A stretch of 64,000 nucleotides of DNA from G965207335 sp965222825 (GTDB taxonomy: Bacteria; Pseudomonadota; Gammaproteobacteria; PS1; Pseudothioglobaceae). Position 1 is the first letter of the stretch; each line of letters starts with the position of its first letter. The stretch is from positions 1,054,001 through 1,118,000 of the forward strand of contig OZ244964.1 in the NCBI GenBank assembly GCA_965222825.1, given 5' to 3'. Below the pieces are notes generated by a model. It was not told the DNA's origin. It did not search any database and saw only the letters and a program-made list of their open reading frames with translations. The translations under genes were made by a program, and so were the position numbers. This document shows, piece after piece, positions 45,601 through 59,399 of the stretch.

Positions 45601-47934
45601 AATTTTTTTACTGTTCATGGTTTTGTAGCAAATAGCAGACCAGCCAGTGGGGCTCTAGCAAATACTGGTGATATAAGGGATTTTTATAAGGTTTCATTAT
45701 TAGCAGGACAAAATATTAACCTCCATATATCAGACCACGCTGGAATTTATAACTATACTGGCGATATAGATTTATGGTTATACGATAGTGATTATAATCT
45801 TGTTGATTTTTCTTATAGTGTATCAGAATTTGAAAATATGATTGCTCCTGAAGATGGAGTTTATTATATTGAAGTAGAGGCTTATTCTGGTAGGTCCAAA
45901 TACGCATTATCACTGCAATCATCAAGTAATAGCAATGGCATAACAAATAATAGTGTTGATTTTGTAGTTAATCAATCTATTATAAGTTATATGACAACTA
46001 GCACCAATAATAATATATCCACCCAAATACCTAGTTTTAGACTACAACAAATAACCCCTATTAACAATAATCAAAGAGTTGCACAAGCTAAAAATTACTC
46101 AGAATTTGAAGCTGAGCTTGCTATTTATAATGCAAATAGTTACGATAAATATAAAACTTTACACAGTATTAAAGATATAAATATTCAATCAAATACTAAT
46201 AGTGCACAGCCTAACTATATTTATCGTCCATTAACAACAATACCAAATGATAGTCATTATAGATATCAATGGCATTATAACAATATACGCTTACCAGAAG
46301 CGTGGGGTATTACAACAGGAGCTGCTAGCGATAGAGATATTATTGTAGCAGTAATTGATACTGGAGTATTTTTAGCACATACTGACTTAGATGGTAAATT
46401 TGTGCCGGGGTATGATTTTATAAGTAATGTATCTAGTGCTGGCGATGGCGATGGTATAGATGATAACCCTGATGACCCTGGCGATGGTAATGTGCTGGGT
46501 AATAGTAGTTGGCATGGAACTCATGTTGCTGGCACCATAGGTGCTAAATCTAATAATAACTCTGGTGTTGCTGGGGTATCTTGGGACGCTAAGATTATGC
46601 CTATTAGGGCATTAGGCAAACAAGGTGGCACAGGGTATGATATTATTCAGTCATTACTATACGCTGCTGGTTTAGCTAATGATAGTGGCACTGTGCCAGC
46701 ACAAAAAGCCGATATTATTAATTTAAGTATAGGCGGTGGTGGTTACTCGCAAGCTACTCAAGATGTTTATACTCGTGTGCGTAATGAGGGAATTATAATA
46801 ATAGCAGCGGCTGGTAATGATAATAACTCATTATTATTCTATCCAGCGTCCTATGATGGTGTGGTATCTGTTAGTGCAGTAGATTATAATGATAACAAAG
46901 CACCTTATTCAAATTATGGCTCTGAGGTTGATATTGCAGCACCTGGTGGTAACACTAGTGCTGACTTAAATAATGATGGTTACGGCGATGGGGTATTAAG
47001 CACTTTGGTTAATACTTCTACTGGACAAAGGTCTAGTAATTATGTGTTTTATCAAGGAACCTCAATGGCAGCCCCTCATGTTGCTGGAGTGGCTGCTCTA
47101 ATGCGTGCTGTTTACCCAAGTTTAACACCAGCAGATTTTGATAGTTTATTATCTCAAGGTTTAATAACAAATGAAGCAGGAGAAAGCGGTAGAGACGATA
47201 TTTATGGTCATGGAATTATTGATGCCTATAAAGCTACAAGAGAAGCACTATTATTAGCACAGGGAGGCACAATACCACTAATACCAGCTAATATTCAATT
47301 ATCACCACAGCAATTAAATTTAGGTTATGATGCTACTGGCGAATTTAGTATTATAAATACTGGCGAGGTAAGTGCATCTATTGTATCGATAACTACAAAT
47401 ACTAGCTGGATAAGTGTTGCCACTAAAAGTATAGACAGCAATAAACTAGGCACATACCAAATTAGCATTAATAGGAATGGTTTAAGTGATGGTTTTTATT
47501 CTGGTAGCGTTAATTTTACAACTAGCATACCAAGCACACTAAGTTTGCTTGTAACTATTAATGTAGGTACAGGCTCTAATGATAGCAATATTGGTAATAT
47601 TAGCGTTTATTTATTTGATTCTAGTCTCACCTATGTAGCAAGTGTAAGTATTACTGATATTGGTGGTGGTAGATATTCTTATTCATTTGAAAATGTTGCC
47701 AAAGGCGAGTATTTTGTAATAGCAGGCTCTGATATTGATTATGATAAGAATATTTGTCAATTAGGCGAAAATTGTGGCACATACCCTGTTATTAATGCTA
47801 TTGAAAAAGTAGTTATTGATGAAAATAACCTAAATAATATTAATTTTGTTGTTGACATACTATCTAGTAGTTATAATGATAATACAAATGGTAATAACAA
47901 TATTACAGAAATGATATTAAAAATTAACAAATAA
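42634..47934 (+). CDS. Giant lipoprotein subtilisin-like protease with eight Ig-like repeats
   Basis: A 1766-residue protein. A lipobox (LLYSC, Cys16) predicts outer-membrane anchoring after Lgt action. Then come a CarboxypepD-regulatory-like domain (about 30-90), eight He_PIG-type Ig repeats of about 85 residues (about 260-949), a PPC-type domain (about 985-1100), and an S8 catalytic domain with D1242 (AVIDTGVFLAHTD), H1297 (GTHVAGTIG) and S1477 (GTSMAAPHVAG). A C-terminal part (about 1540-1760) has beta-sandwich strands. The order, repeats before the protease, is unusual. The first two repeats share an exact 86-base stretch. It may act in adhesion or degradation outside the cell. Confidence 0.88.
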   Translation: MFNYVLLLLTLLLYSCGGGGGSSPPSANGIQSQTISGLASKGAIDGASVTIYTAEDTNFNNSIGEGITNANGFYSVVLTSEYSGVVVVKTTSGSYNDEATGNTIFLGTNSLISVAEVATTTNTPIVITPLTDLAYKHLQGTTPTRDTILSANGFVASQFGLASVSITGVMPDDVTEATATNTDSGKYGTILAVFSQAIASSSTNVNNFISALSADLQDGNFDNTTNITTALQDIKTNPKIKHNEAVINSVSSTIASIYPPNITNAGSYFYLNNTAISSITFINTGGIATTWTISPSLTNGLLFHTTTGIISGTPTNISTNTTYTITVSNITGSDSANIYIAVKKPDIANLDSRNFIKDKYITELEFNNIGGLATTWTISPSLTNGLLFHTTTGIISGTPTIIGDATTYTIIASNITGSDSANIVIRIKPQAPDIANIANQTYIQSVAIIAINFNNTGGDITNWAINRALPSGLNFNNNTGEISGTPVVSSQLSEYIITASNISGSDIARVSILINPATPSVADISLVELVENIVIDNISFINTGGAASTWSISPSLPSGLALNTLTGVISGTPLGASNQQSYIITASNITGYDNASINILVKLPTPAISSVADKVFINGLLITSFSLTNNGGAVSTWSISPSLPGGLALNTLTGVISGTPNTTSNKTIYTITAANNSGTSSASFSITVNSSAPIIADIESKVYAKDKPINTISWTNSGGVATTWAINPQLPSGLVFSATTGEISGTPTIESARATYTITASNIIGSDNANIIITINQGLPNIGSLASQILFEKIAITSISFVNTGGIVATWSISPELPSSLIFSDGQISGIPATLSIAKNYTIIATNISGSDSASISIEIVPSSPNIISIARQDFIKDSTITNINWTNNGSDATTWSISPSLPSGLLFNTTTGEISGLSLVSSTLITYSITARNITGSDIATINIAISAALKISGEITPAVLIDVDSDTNDPEVVGVGNHTFSSAQEINNFFTVHGFVANSRPASGALANTGDIRDFYKVSLLAGQNINLHISDHAGIYNYTGDIDLWLYDSDYNLVDFSYSVSEFENMIAPEDGVYYIEVEAYSGRSKYALSLQSSSNSNGITNNSVDFVVNQSIISYMTTSTNNNISTQIPSFRLQQITPINNNQRVAQAKNYSEFEAELAIYNANSYDKYKTLHSIKDINIQSNTNSAQPNYIYRPLTTIPNDSHYRYQWHYNNIRLPEAWGITTGAASDRDIIVAVIDTGVFLAHTDLDGKFVPGYDFISNVSSAGDGDGIDDNPDDPGDGNVLGNSSWHGTHVAGTIGAKSNNNSGVAGVSWDAKIMPIRALGKQGGTGYDIIQSLLYAAGLANDSGTVPAQKADIINLSIGGGGYSQATQDVYTRVRNEGIIIIAAAGNDNNSLLFYPASYDGVVSVSAVDYNDNKAPYSNYGSEVDIAAPGGNTSADLNNDGYGDGVLSTLVNTSTGQRSSNYVFYQGTSMAAPHVAGVAALMRAVYPSLTPADFDSLLSQGLITNEAGESGRDDIYGHGIIDAYKATREALLLAQGGTIPLIPANIQLSPQQLNLGYDATGEFSIINTGEVSASIVSITTNTSWISVATKSIDSNKLGTYQISINRNGLSDGFYSGSVNFTTSIPSTLSLLVTINVGTGSNDSNIGNISVYLFDSSLTYVASVSITDIGGGRYSYSFENVAKGEYFVIAGSDIDYDKNICQLGENCGTYPVINAIEKVVIDENNLNNINFVVDILSSSYNDNTNGNNNITEMILKINK
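43494..43834 (+). repeat. Exact 86-base direct repeat within the Ig-like repeat region
   Basis: Bases 43494-43579 and 43749-43834 are identical. The offset is 255 bases, one 85-residue repeat unit, so the reading frame is kept. The other six repeats are diverged at base level. This is evidence for a recent tandem duplication or gene conversion between repeats 1 and 2. Confidence 0.85.
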
Positions 47935-47947
47935 CGCTAGCATTATT

Positions 47948-48415
47948 ATGATTATTACATTATTAAACTTTTTAACTAAATACAAGAGGCTATTTATTAT
48001 TATAACTTTTGGTTTGGGCTCATCTTGTATTGCTAATATAGTCAGCACAGATATTATTTATAGCTCTAATAATTGCTCGTATGAAAAACAAAATATTAAC
48101 CTTATTAACCAAGATGAGTTAAATAGTATATTTGCTTATGGCAATAGATTGGTAATACCACCAATATCAGCACCTATAATTGATGATAATAGTAATATTG
48201 CCCTTATTGCTATGGGTAGTGTAAAATCCTTAGGGTATAATATAGAATTATTAGACATGGATAGTCAAATAATAGGGCAAACACTATTTTTACCAATTAA
48301 ATTTAATACCCCTGAAAAGTATGATTTTCAAGGGCAAATATTAATTAGTCCCTGTATAGTTATAAGACTTGATAAAGGGAATTATGACTCCATAGCGGTT
48401 CGTTACAACCCTTAA
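47948..48415 (+). CDS. PrcB-like protein (protease-complex-associated domain), exported
   Basis: A 155-residue protein with an N-terminal hydrophobic segment (about 14-30, after a basic KYKR) that could be a signal or lipobox (GSSC at 25-28). The C-terminal half (NIALIAMGSVKSLGYNIELL, then QGQILISPCIVIRLDK) resembles the PrcB_C domain, which in Treponema denticola dentilisin partners a subtilisin-like protease. It lies 13 bases after the subtilase gene, so a complex is plausible. The domain match is by eye and modest. Confidence 0.55.
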   Translation: MIITLLNFLTKYKRLFIIITFGLGSSCIANIVSTDIIYSSNNCSYEKQNINLINQDELNSIFAYGNRLVIPPISAPIIDDNSNIALIAMGSVKSLGYNIELLDMDSQIIGQTLFLPIKFNTPEKYDFQGQILISPCIVIRLDKGNYDSIAVRYNP

Positions 48416-48548
48416 AAATAAGGCTTTGACTATGTGAGAATTATTTTATTTTTAGAGCTTCACAAGTCTTTTTTATAAATACTATATAATTGATTTAGGA
48501 AGCGAGACTAATCATAGTCTAATTTAATTCAACAAACAAACAATTTTT
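48416..48548. other. Short intergenic region with a small hairpin
   Basis: A 6-base-pair hairpin AGACTA/TAGTCT with a 4-base loop lies at 48505-48520. No T-run follows, so I do not call it a terminator. No other signal is seen. Confidence 0.3.
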
Positions 48549-48728
48549 ATGTTTATTTTTAGATTTTTAATATTAGTTTTTATAGCTGGATATTTATTCT
48601 GGTATATCAGCAATAAAATTTTTAACAAAAATATCAAACTATTAGAAGTAATAGCTTACTTTATACCTATTTTTGGCGGTATAGGAATATTCTTATGGCT
48701 ATTGTCTTATTTTATTGAAGGAATATAG
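48549..48728 (+). CDS. Small membrane protein, hypothetical
   Basis: A 59-residue open frame with ATG at 48549 and TAG at 48726. Two hydrophobic helices, about residues 4-20 (FRFLILVFIAGYLFWYI) and 33-54, are separated by a basic linker with NKIFNKNIK. I do not recognise a family. Codon use and helix pattern fit a real small membrane protein, but the ribosome-binding site is weak. It is between the PrcB-like gene and maf. Confidence 0.5.
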   Translation: MFIFRFLILVFIAGYLFWYISNKIFNKNIKLLEVIAYFIPIFGGIGIFLWLLSYFIEGI

Positions 48729-48792
48729 GGTCTCATAAAATTATTAATCATAAATTTTGATTCTTACCCATAAGTATTTACATCACTAAGTC

Positions 48793-49365
48793 ATGTCATT
48801 AATTCTTGCCTCATCATCACTAGCTAGAAAAGAATTATTAACCAAACTAGGGCTAGACTTTAAGGTAATAATTGCAAATGTAGATGAAACGATAGCAAAC
48901 ACAGAAAAACCTTATAATGCAGTTTATCGTTTAGCACAAAAAAAAGCATACGCAGTTAGTAAAAAAACAGATGGTTTAATTATTGCATCGGATCAAATAG
49001 CAGTATTAGGAAATAATATATTAACAAAACCACACAATCACAAAAATGCTATTTGGCAATTACAACAATGCTCTGCTAATAAAGTAGAATTTTTAACATC
49101 ATTGGCATTATTAAATACTAAGACTAATAATATTCAAACAATAGTAGAAAAAACCACAGTTTATTTTCGTAAATTAAGCAGCAAACAAATAACAAATTAT
49201 TTACTAAAAGAGCAACCATATAAATGTGTTGGTAGTTTTAAGTCAGAAGGATTAGGTATAGCTTTATTTACTAAATTAATAGCCAATGATCCAAATTCTT
49301 TAATAGGCTTGCCAATTATAGCACTAGTAGATATGTTAGCAGTAGAAGGTATAAGTGTTGTGTAA
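48793..49365 (+). CDS. Maf-family nucleotide pyrophosphatase (YceF-like)
   Basis: A 190-residue Maf/HAM1-fold protein. The motif ILASSSLARKELL at the start, IIASDQIAV in the middle and SFKSEGLGIAL later define the family. The YceF subgroup hydrolyses 7-methyl-GTP; the SxxR start supports this group. It ends at the base where mfd begins (TAATG overlap). Confidence 0.88.
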   Translation: MSLILASSSLARKELLTKLGLDFKVIIANVDETIANTEKPYNAVYRLAQKKAYAVSKKTDGLIIASDQIAVLGNNILTKPHNHKNAIWQLQQCSANKVEFLTSLALLNTKTNNIQTIVEKTTVYFRKLSSKQITNYLLKEQPYKCVGSFKSEGLGIALFTKLIANDPNSLIGLPIIALVDMLAVEGISVV

Positions 49366-52300
49366 TGCTAATATATAAAGAACTACCAGTAAAATTTACT
49401 AGCAACTATAAGTCTTATTGGGGCGGACTACACAATGACAGTGAGTTTTTAGCACTAATTGAATTTGTAACTAACTCAAAACAAGTAGTGCTATTTATTG
49501 CCAGAGACTTAGCGCATAGCCAGAATATTCTAAAAAACCTAGATTTTTATAATAATAATATCCCTATTATTAATTTTGCTGATTATGAGGTTTTAGCGTA
49601 TGACAATTTTTCGCCACATCAAAGTATTATTTCGCAAAGATTGCAAGCATTAATTGATATTGCAAAAATAAAGCATGGCATCATAATTAGCACTATTGAA
49701 TCATTATTACAAAGACTATGCCCAGAAGATTTTGTTATTAATAATAACCTTTGTATAAATATTAATGATAGTCTTAATCTCACACAGTTTAGCAAAATAT
49801 TAGTAGAAAATGGCTACTACAAAACTACTAATGTTCGAGAAAGCGGTGAGTTTAGTGTTAAAGGCTCATTATTAGACTTGTATCCAGCAGGGGTAAAACA
49901 ACCATTTAGAATTAACTTATTTGATGACAAAGTAGAGGATATTCGTATTTTTGACAGCGACACTCAGCTATCAATAACCACAATTAAGCGTATTAATATT
50001 TTGCCAGCCAAAGAGTTTGCTACCAATAGCAAGAGTATTGATAAATTTAAAGATAACTATCATAAATATTTTAATAGCACTAATAGTTATGTATATGAAG
50101 AAGTTAGCAATAATAGGTTTATAGCAGGCATAGAATTTTATTTACCACTGTTTTTTGATAACACTAGCAGTTTATTAGATTATTTACCTAGTGAGACAAT
50201 TATCGCTAGTAATAATAGTATTAGTGTAGATATTAAGTTAGTTTTGGCTGATATTAAAGATAGATATTTAAGTGTATCAACGCATAATGATTTTTTATTA
50301 CCTGCTGAGGCAGTTTTTTTAACAGATAAAGAGATTTTTAACAAGTTAGCACAGCATAATAGCATAATAATTAACAGTGCTAAGTTTAGAGGTAATAAAA
50401 AATATACAAATTATGATATTAAATATTTACCACCACTAAAAATACCTAATAATCACACCAAACCATTAACAAGACTACTAAATTTTATTAATACTTTTAA
50501 TGGCAATATTTTATTAGTTAGTGAATCTTCAGGCAGACAATCATTAATAATTGACTTACTAGTGCCATATAATATTAGCCCAATCATAGTAAATAACTAT
50601 GGTGATTTTATTACTAAAAAACCCAAGTTAGCAATTACCACAGGTCTAATAGATAAAGGATTTTTATTAACAGATACCGCTATTATTAGTGAGACTGATA
50701 TTTTTGGTAAAACTAGCGTTCAACAAAGAAGAAGAAGAGCAAAACACAAGGATTTTAGTGATGTTATTAAAAATTTAATAGAAATAAATACTGGGGATGC
50801 CATAGTCCATGAACAATATGGAGTTGGACGATATTTAGGCTTAAAAACTATTAAATACGATGATATAGAACAAGATTTTATCCATATAGTTTACGCTAAT
50901 GATGATAAGTTAATGTTGCCAGTATCAGACTTAAATTTAGTAGGGAGATATGCTGGTATTAACCTTGAGCATACTCCATTACATAGCCTAGGCTCATATA
51001 AATGGGCAAATGCCAAGAAAAAAATCAGCGATGAATTGCACGATATTGCTACTGAATTATTAGAAATATACGCTAAAAGAGCTAGTGAGTCAGGCTTTGC
51101 TTGTTCGCCACCTAGTGATAGTTACACATCCTTTGTTAATGAATTTAACTTTGAAGAAACCCCTGATCAAATTACTACTATGGAAGCAGTATTAAATGAT
51201 ATGTTATCCGATAATCCTATGGATAGATTAGTTTGTGGAGATGTAGGCTTTGGGAAGACAGAAATAGCAATGCGTGCCTCATTTATAGCAGTAGAATCCA
51301 ATAAACAAGTAGCAATATTAGCACCAACTACTCTATTGACAGAGCAACATTACCAATCATTTATAGACCGTTTTGCTAATTATCCAATAAAAATTGGTGC
51401 TTTATCAAGGTTTCAAAGCACTAAGGAGCAAAAACAAATAATAACCAATCTTAAATTAGGTTTATTAGATATAGTAATAGGAACGCATAAATTAATCCAA
51501 AATAGAGTAATTTATAAAGACTTAGGGTTAATAGTTATTGATGAAGAACATAGATTTGGTGTTAAACAAAAAGAAAAATTAAACAACCTAAGAGCAAATG
51601 CAGATATTCTAACAATGAGTGCCACCCCTATTCCCAGAACGCTAAATATGGCATTAGGCTCACTAAGAGATTTATCAATAATAGCAACACCGCCTATAGG
51701 TAGAATGTCAATAGAAACTTTTGTAGGCACCTGGCAAGATGAGATGATAGTAGAGGCTTGTATGCGTGAGATACATAGAGCAGGACAGATTTTTCTACTA
51801 CACAATGATATTGATACCATTGATATTATTGCTGATAATATGAACAAGTTAATAGCAAATATAAAGATAAAAATAGCTCATGGCAAAATGGCGTCTAAAG
51901 AATTAGAGGCTATTATGAGTGATTTTTATCATAAAAGGTTTCATATTTTAGTTTGCACTACTATTATTGAAAGCGGTATTGATATTCCAAATGCTAACAC
52001 TATCATAATTAATAATGCCCAAAATTTTGGCTTAGCACAATTACACCAATTAAGAGGTCGTGTAGGTAGGTCACACCATAAAGCCTATGCTTATTTAATA
52101 ACAAAAGCAGAACAAGGACTAACAGAAGACGCCAAAAAACGCTTAAAAGCTATATCTTCATTAGAAGCAGTTGGCTCAGGATTTTTAATAGCCAATAATG
52201 ACTTAGAGATTCGTGGCTCAGGCGAATTATTAGGTAAAAATCAAAGTGGCAGAATTCAATCCATTGGTTTTAATTTATATCATGATATTTTAGCAAGAAC

Positions 52301-52775
52301 TATAAAAGCAATAAAATCAGGCAAGGAAATATCTAATACAACAGATAAAATAGTAATAAATAGCAATATATCGTGTATTATTCCTGCTCGATATATGCCA
52401 GATACCCACACTAGACTAATGTTTTATAAACGCATATCACAAGTTAAAAATGACGCTGAATTATTAATAATTAAAACAGAATTAATTGATAGATTTGGTG
52501 AGTTAGAAGACGCTACAAAGTCTTTATTTGCAAGCAACAAACTCAAATTATTAGCTAGAAAAATTGGCATTAATAATATTAATATTTATAGTGATAGAGC
52601 AAATATTACATTCGCCAAAAACACTAATATCAACATAGAGCAAATAATTAGCTTAATGCAAGAAAATCCTGCTAAATATCAACTAAAAAATCAAAATACC
52701 TTAATTATAAAAGCAGTAATGCCTGATAATATAAAAAGAATTGAGATAATATATAAATTTTTAAATAGATGTTAA
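49365..52775 (+). CDS. mfd: Mfd, transcription-repair coupling factor
   Basis: A 1136-residue Mfd. The UvrB-like N-terminus, the RNA-polymerase-interacting domain (DAIVHEQYGVGRYLGL region), and the RecG-like translocase are all present: GDVGFGKTEIAMRA (Walker A), DEEHRFG, SATPIPRTL and QLRGRVGRS. The C-terminal D7 domain follows. It displaces stalled RNA polymerase and recruits UvrA. The length is normal for the family. Confidence 0.97.
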   Translation: MLIYKELPVKFTSNYKSYWGGLHNDSEFLALIEFVTNSKQVVLFIARDLAHSQNILKNLDFYNNNIPIINFADYEVLAYDNFSPHQSIISQRLQALIDIAKIKHGIIISTIESLLQRLCPEDFVINNNLCININDSLNLTQFSKILVENGYYKTTNVRESGEFSVKGSLLDLYPAGVKQPFRINLFDDKVEDIRIFDSDTQLSITTIKRINILPAKEFATNSKSIDKFKDNYHKYFNSTNSYVYEEVSNNRFIAGIEFYLPLFFDNTSSLLDYLPSETIIASNNSISVDIKLVLADIKDRYLSVSTHNDFLLPAEAVFLTDKEIFNKLAQHNSIIINSAKFRGNKKYTNYDIKYLPPLKIPNNHTKPLTRLLNFINTFNGNILLVSESSGRQSLIIDLLVPYNISPIIVNNYGDFITKKPKLAITTGLIDKGFLLTDTAIISETDIFGKTSVQQRRRRAKHKDFSDVIKNLIEINTGDAIVHEQYGVGRYLGLKTIKYDDIEQDFIHIVYANDDKLMLPVSDLNLVGRYAGINLEHTPLHSLGSYKWANAKKKISDELHDIATELLEIYAKRASESGFACSPPSDSYTSFVNEFNFEETPDQITTMEAVLNDMLSDNPMDRLVCGDVGFGKTEIAMRASFIAVESNKQVAILAPTTLLTEQHYQSFIDRFANYPIKIGALSRFQSTKEQKQIITNLKLGLLDIVIGTHKLIQNRVIYKDLGLIVIDEEHRFGVKQKEKLNNLRANADILTMSATPIPRTLNMALGSLRDLSIIATPPIGRMSIETFVGTWQDEMIVEACMREIHRAGQIFLLHNDIDTIDIIADNMNKLIANIKIKIAHGKMASKELEAIMSDFYHKRFHILVCTTIIESGIDIPNANTIIINNAQNFGLAQLHQLRGRVGRSHHKAYAYLITKAEQGLTEDAKKRLKAISSLEAVGSGFLIANNDLEIRGSGELLGKNQSGRIQSIGFNLYHDILARTIKAIKSGKEISNTTDKIVINSNISCIIPARYMPDTHTRLMFYKRISQVKNDAELLIIKTELIDRFGELEDATKSLFASNKLKLLARKIGINNINIYSDRANITFAKNTNINIEQIISLMQENPAKYQLKNQNTLIIKAVMPDNIKRIEIIYKFLNRC

Positions 52776-52860
52776 ATATTATTGACATTATATTTTATAC
52801 AGGTATAATCTTTTTTCTTTATTGGCATTTGTATGTTGATAGTTCTTTAAAAATATATTT

Positions 52861-54565
<1,705 letters not shown>

Positions 54566-54620
54566 AAAATATAGAATATAAAATACAGATGCAACACTCT
54601 GAGTTTTGTTATAAGTCCTC

Positions 54621-54697
<77 letters not shown>

Positions 54698-55068
54698 AAT
54701 TTTATTTTTTACTTTGTTGGATAATCGGTAGTTTATAAGTATAAACTTTTCTTATATCCGCCTTGTAAAAAACAAAATTATATAATTAGTATTATTTTAG
54801 TTTTAGGACTATTAGTTTTTTTTGATTTGAGAATATAAGTATTTTTTAATACTTATATTCTGAGGTCTAAAATTTAGACTTTCTAATACTTAATGCTTTT
54901 TTTGTTTGTATTAAGTAGCTCTTTAATAATTTAGTAATAAAAAGTAAAGTTAAAAATGTAATTAGGTATATTGCATAATAATTTAACTACAATTTCTTAA
55001 GTATAGATTTAAAATTATCTATAAAAATATGTTAAAAACATATAACTGCAAATTATTTGGGGTTATAT
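54698..55068 (+). other. 16S-23S spacer after tRNA-Ile, with hairpin and boxA
   Basis: This stretch has no gene. A 14-base-pair perfect hairpin occupies 54830-54843 and 54848-54861 (AGAATATAAGTATT with a 4-base T loop). A 7-base inverted repeat is at 54865-54879. AGCTCTTTAATAATTTAG at 54917-54934 closely resembles the E. coli spacer boxA antitermination site. Bases just before 55069 form the 5' arm of the 23S stem. Confidence 0.7.
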
Positions 55069-58012
<2,944 letters not shown>

Positions 58013-58136
58013 TATAACACCCAAGTTATTTTTTGTTTATATGGCTATTATTAACATATTTTAAATTAGTTTAATAATTATTATTACAATACAATTAGTT
58101 TTTTACTTGCTTTTTATTACAGATTATTTTTTTATT

Positions 58137-58254
58137 TGTTTGGCAACCATAGCAAATGTGTCCCACCTGATACCATCCCGAACTCAGAAGTGAAACCATT
58201 TAGCGCCGATGGTAGTGTGGGGTCTCCCCATGTGAGAGTAGGACATTGCCAGAC
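58137..58254 (+). rRNA. rrf: 5S ribosomal RNA
   Basis: About 118 bases. The ends pair (TGTTTGGCAA with TTGCCAGAC), and the central CCCGAACTCAGAAGTGAAAC block is the conserved 5S loop. It is the last RNA of the operon. Confidence 0.96.
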
Positions 58255-58650
58255 TTTCCTATTTGTTATTTTTGTTTTTTGCGGTGTTATTTATCTCGCT
58301 TACTGTGTGGTCATTTAGCTTAGGCTAAACACCCTCTTGTTTGCTCAATAAATGCCTAGAAAAATTTCAAAAATAACGCAATAAAAGCTGTTTGGTAGTA
58401 TTACTTACGGCTTTTTTTTTGTAGTAATATCTAAATTCTATTTTTTCTTAGCAAATACTTCGCAAAGCGTCAAAAAATAATTTTATAAATCTTTTTAGCA
58501 GTTGATATTTACTGTTATAGCAAATATACTAATATTATGAATGCAAATGGGTGCAAAGATGTGTGCTGAGAGTTGGCGTTATATTTGTCAGTATTATTAA
58601 TACAAATAATAGTTTAGGTATGAACTATTTTTTAAACCTAAGTGTTATGT
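58255..58650. other. Intergenic region downstream of 5S
   Basis: About 395 bases with no credible gene on either strand. It holds the rRNA operon terminator described separately and little else that I can interpret. Confidence 0.5.
58383..58420 (+). terminator. Rho-independent terminator of the rRNA operon
   Basis: AAAAGCT (58383-58389) pairs with GGCTTTT (58409-58415) including one G-T pair, and the 3' arm continues into a run of nine T. It is about 130 bases after 5S and in the correct direction. Confidence 0.6.
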
Positions 58651-59178
58651 TCATGGGTTAAATTTGCCATTATATATAAGGCTAATACCAAAATTACTAA
58701 CATTTGTGTTACCAAACTCTAATGCTTCAAAACCAAGTCGTGCTGATACATTGTTTGATATTTCTTTATTTACGCCAAAGCCATATATAGCATCATTACC
58801 ATTATTAGATACAGTTACTCCACCAATTGAAATGTCATCACTCCAATTATGAAAACCAAGTTTAGCAAAAACTGAAAAACCATCATCTAGTGGCGTATTA
58901 TAAAGTAACGAACTACCAAGACTGTTAGCTTTTATATTACCATCATCACTAAAATTAATATACTGAAATTCAACAGCAACATTTTTATCTAACCACAAAC
59001 CAATAAAAGGTTTATTATTTAGTTCACTATACTTAATCGTAGCAGCAGTGCCATTAGTAAAAGTAATATCTTCATCCCATGAAGTTTTTACAACACCAAT
59101 ACCATAATATATGTCTTTATTAGCATACAATGATACAGACATAATACTTATTAATATTAATACGCAAAGTTTTTTCAT
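58651..59178 (-). CDS. Outer membrane beta-barrel protein (OmpA-barrel-like)
   Basis: A 175-residue exported protein: signal peptide 1-19 ending SLYA, then alternating hydrophobic strands with aromatic girdles, such as YYGIGVVKTSW and VFAKLGFHNW, and a final FGISLIYNGKF strand. This is the shape of a small eight-strand barrel. No further family can be assigned. It stands alone after the rRNA operon, on the opposite strand. Confidence 0.75.
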   Translation of the reverse strand: MKKLCVLILISIMSVSLYANKDIYYGIGVVKTSWDEDITFTNGTAATIKYSELNNKPFIGLWLDKNVAVEFQYINFSDDGNIKANSLGSSLLYNTPLDDGFSVFAKLGFHNWSDDISIGGVTVSNNGNDAIYGFGVNKEISNNVSARLGFEALEFGNTNVSNFGISLIYNGKFNP

Positions 59179-59336
59179 ATTATTTTCTGCCTTTTAAAAA
59201 TTTTATGTATTCTTATAATAAAACAATACAATTGTAAGAATCGTGGCAATTATACCATACTAAAATATAAATGTAAAAAAATTAATTTAAATACTTAAAA
59301 ATATTTAAAAACTAGGCTAATATGTAATGATACAAA

Positions 59337-59380
59337 CCTGACTTTAAATTAACAGTAATTTTCACACAGTTAAAGTCAGG
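59337..59380 (-). terminator. Strong hairpin downstream of the torF-like porin gene
   Basis: CCTGACTTTAA (59337-59347) and TTAAAGTCAGG (59370-59380) form an 11-base-pair perfect stem with a 22-base loop, starting 19 bases beyond the porin stop. Only a short T stretch follows on the minus strand, so it may be a weak terminator or an mRNA-stabilising element. Confidence 0.5.
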
Positions 59381-59399
59381 CTTGTTGTTATGGAGTTAA

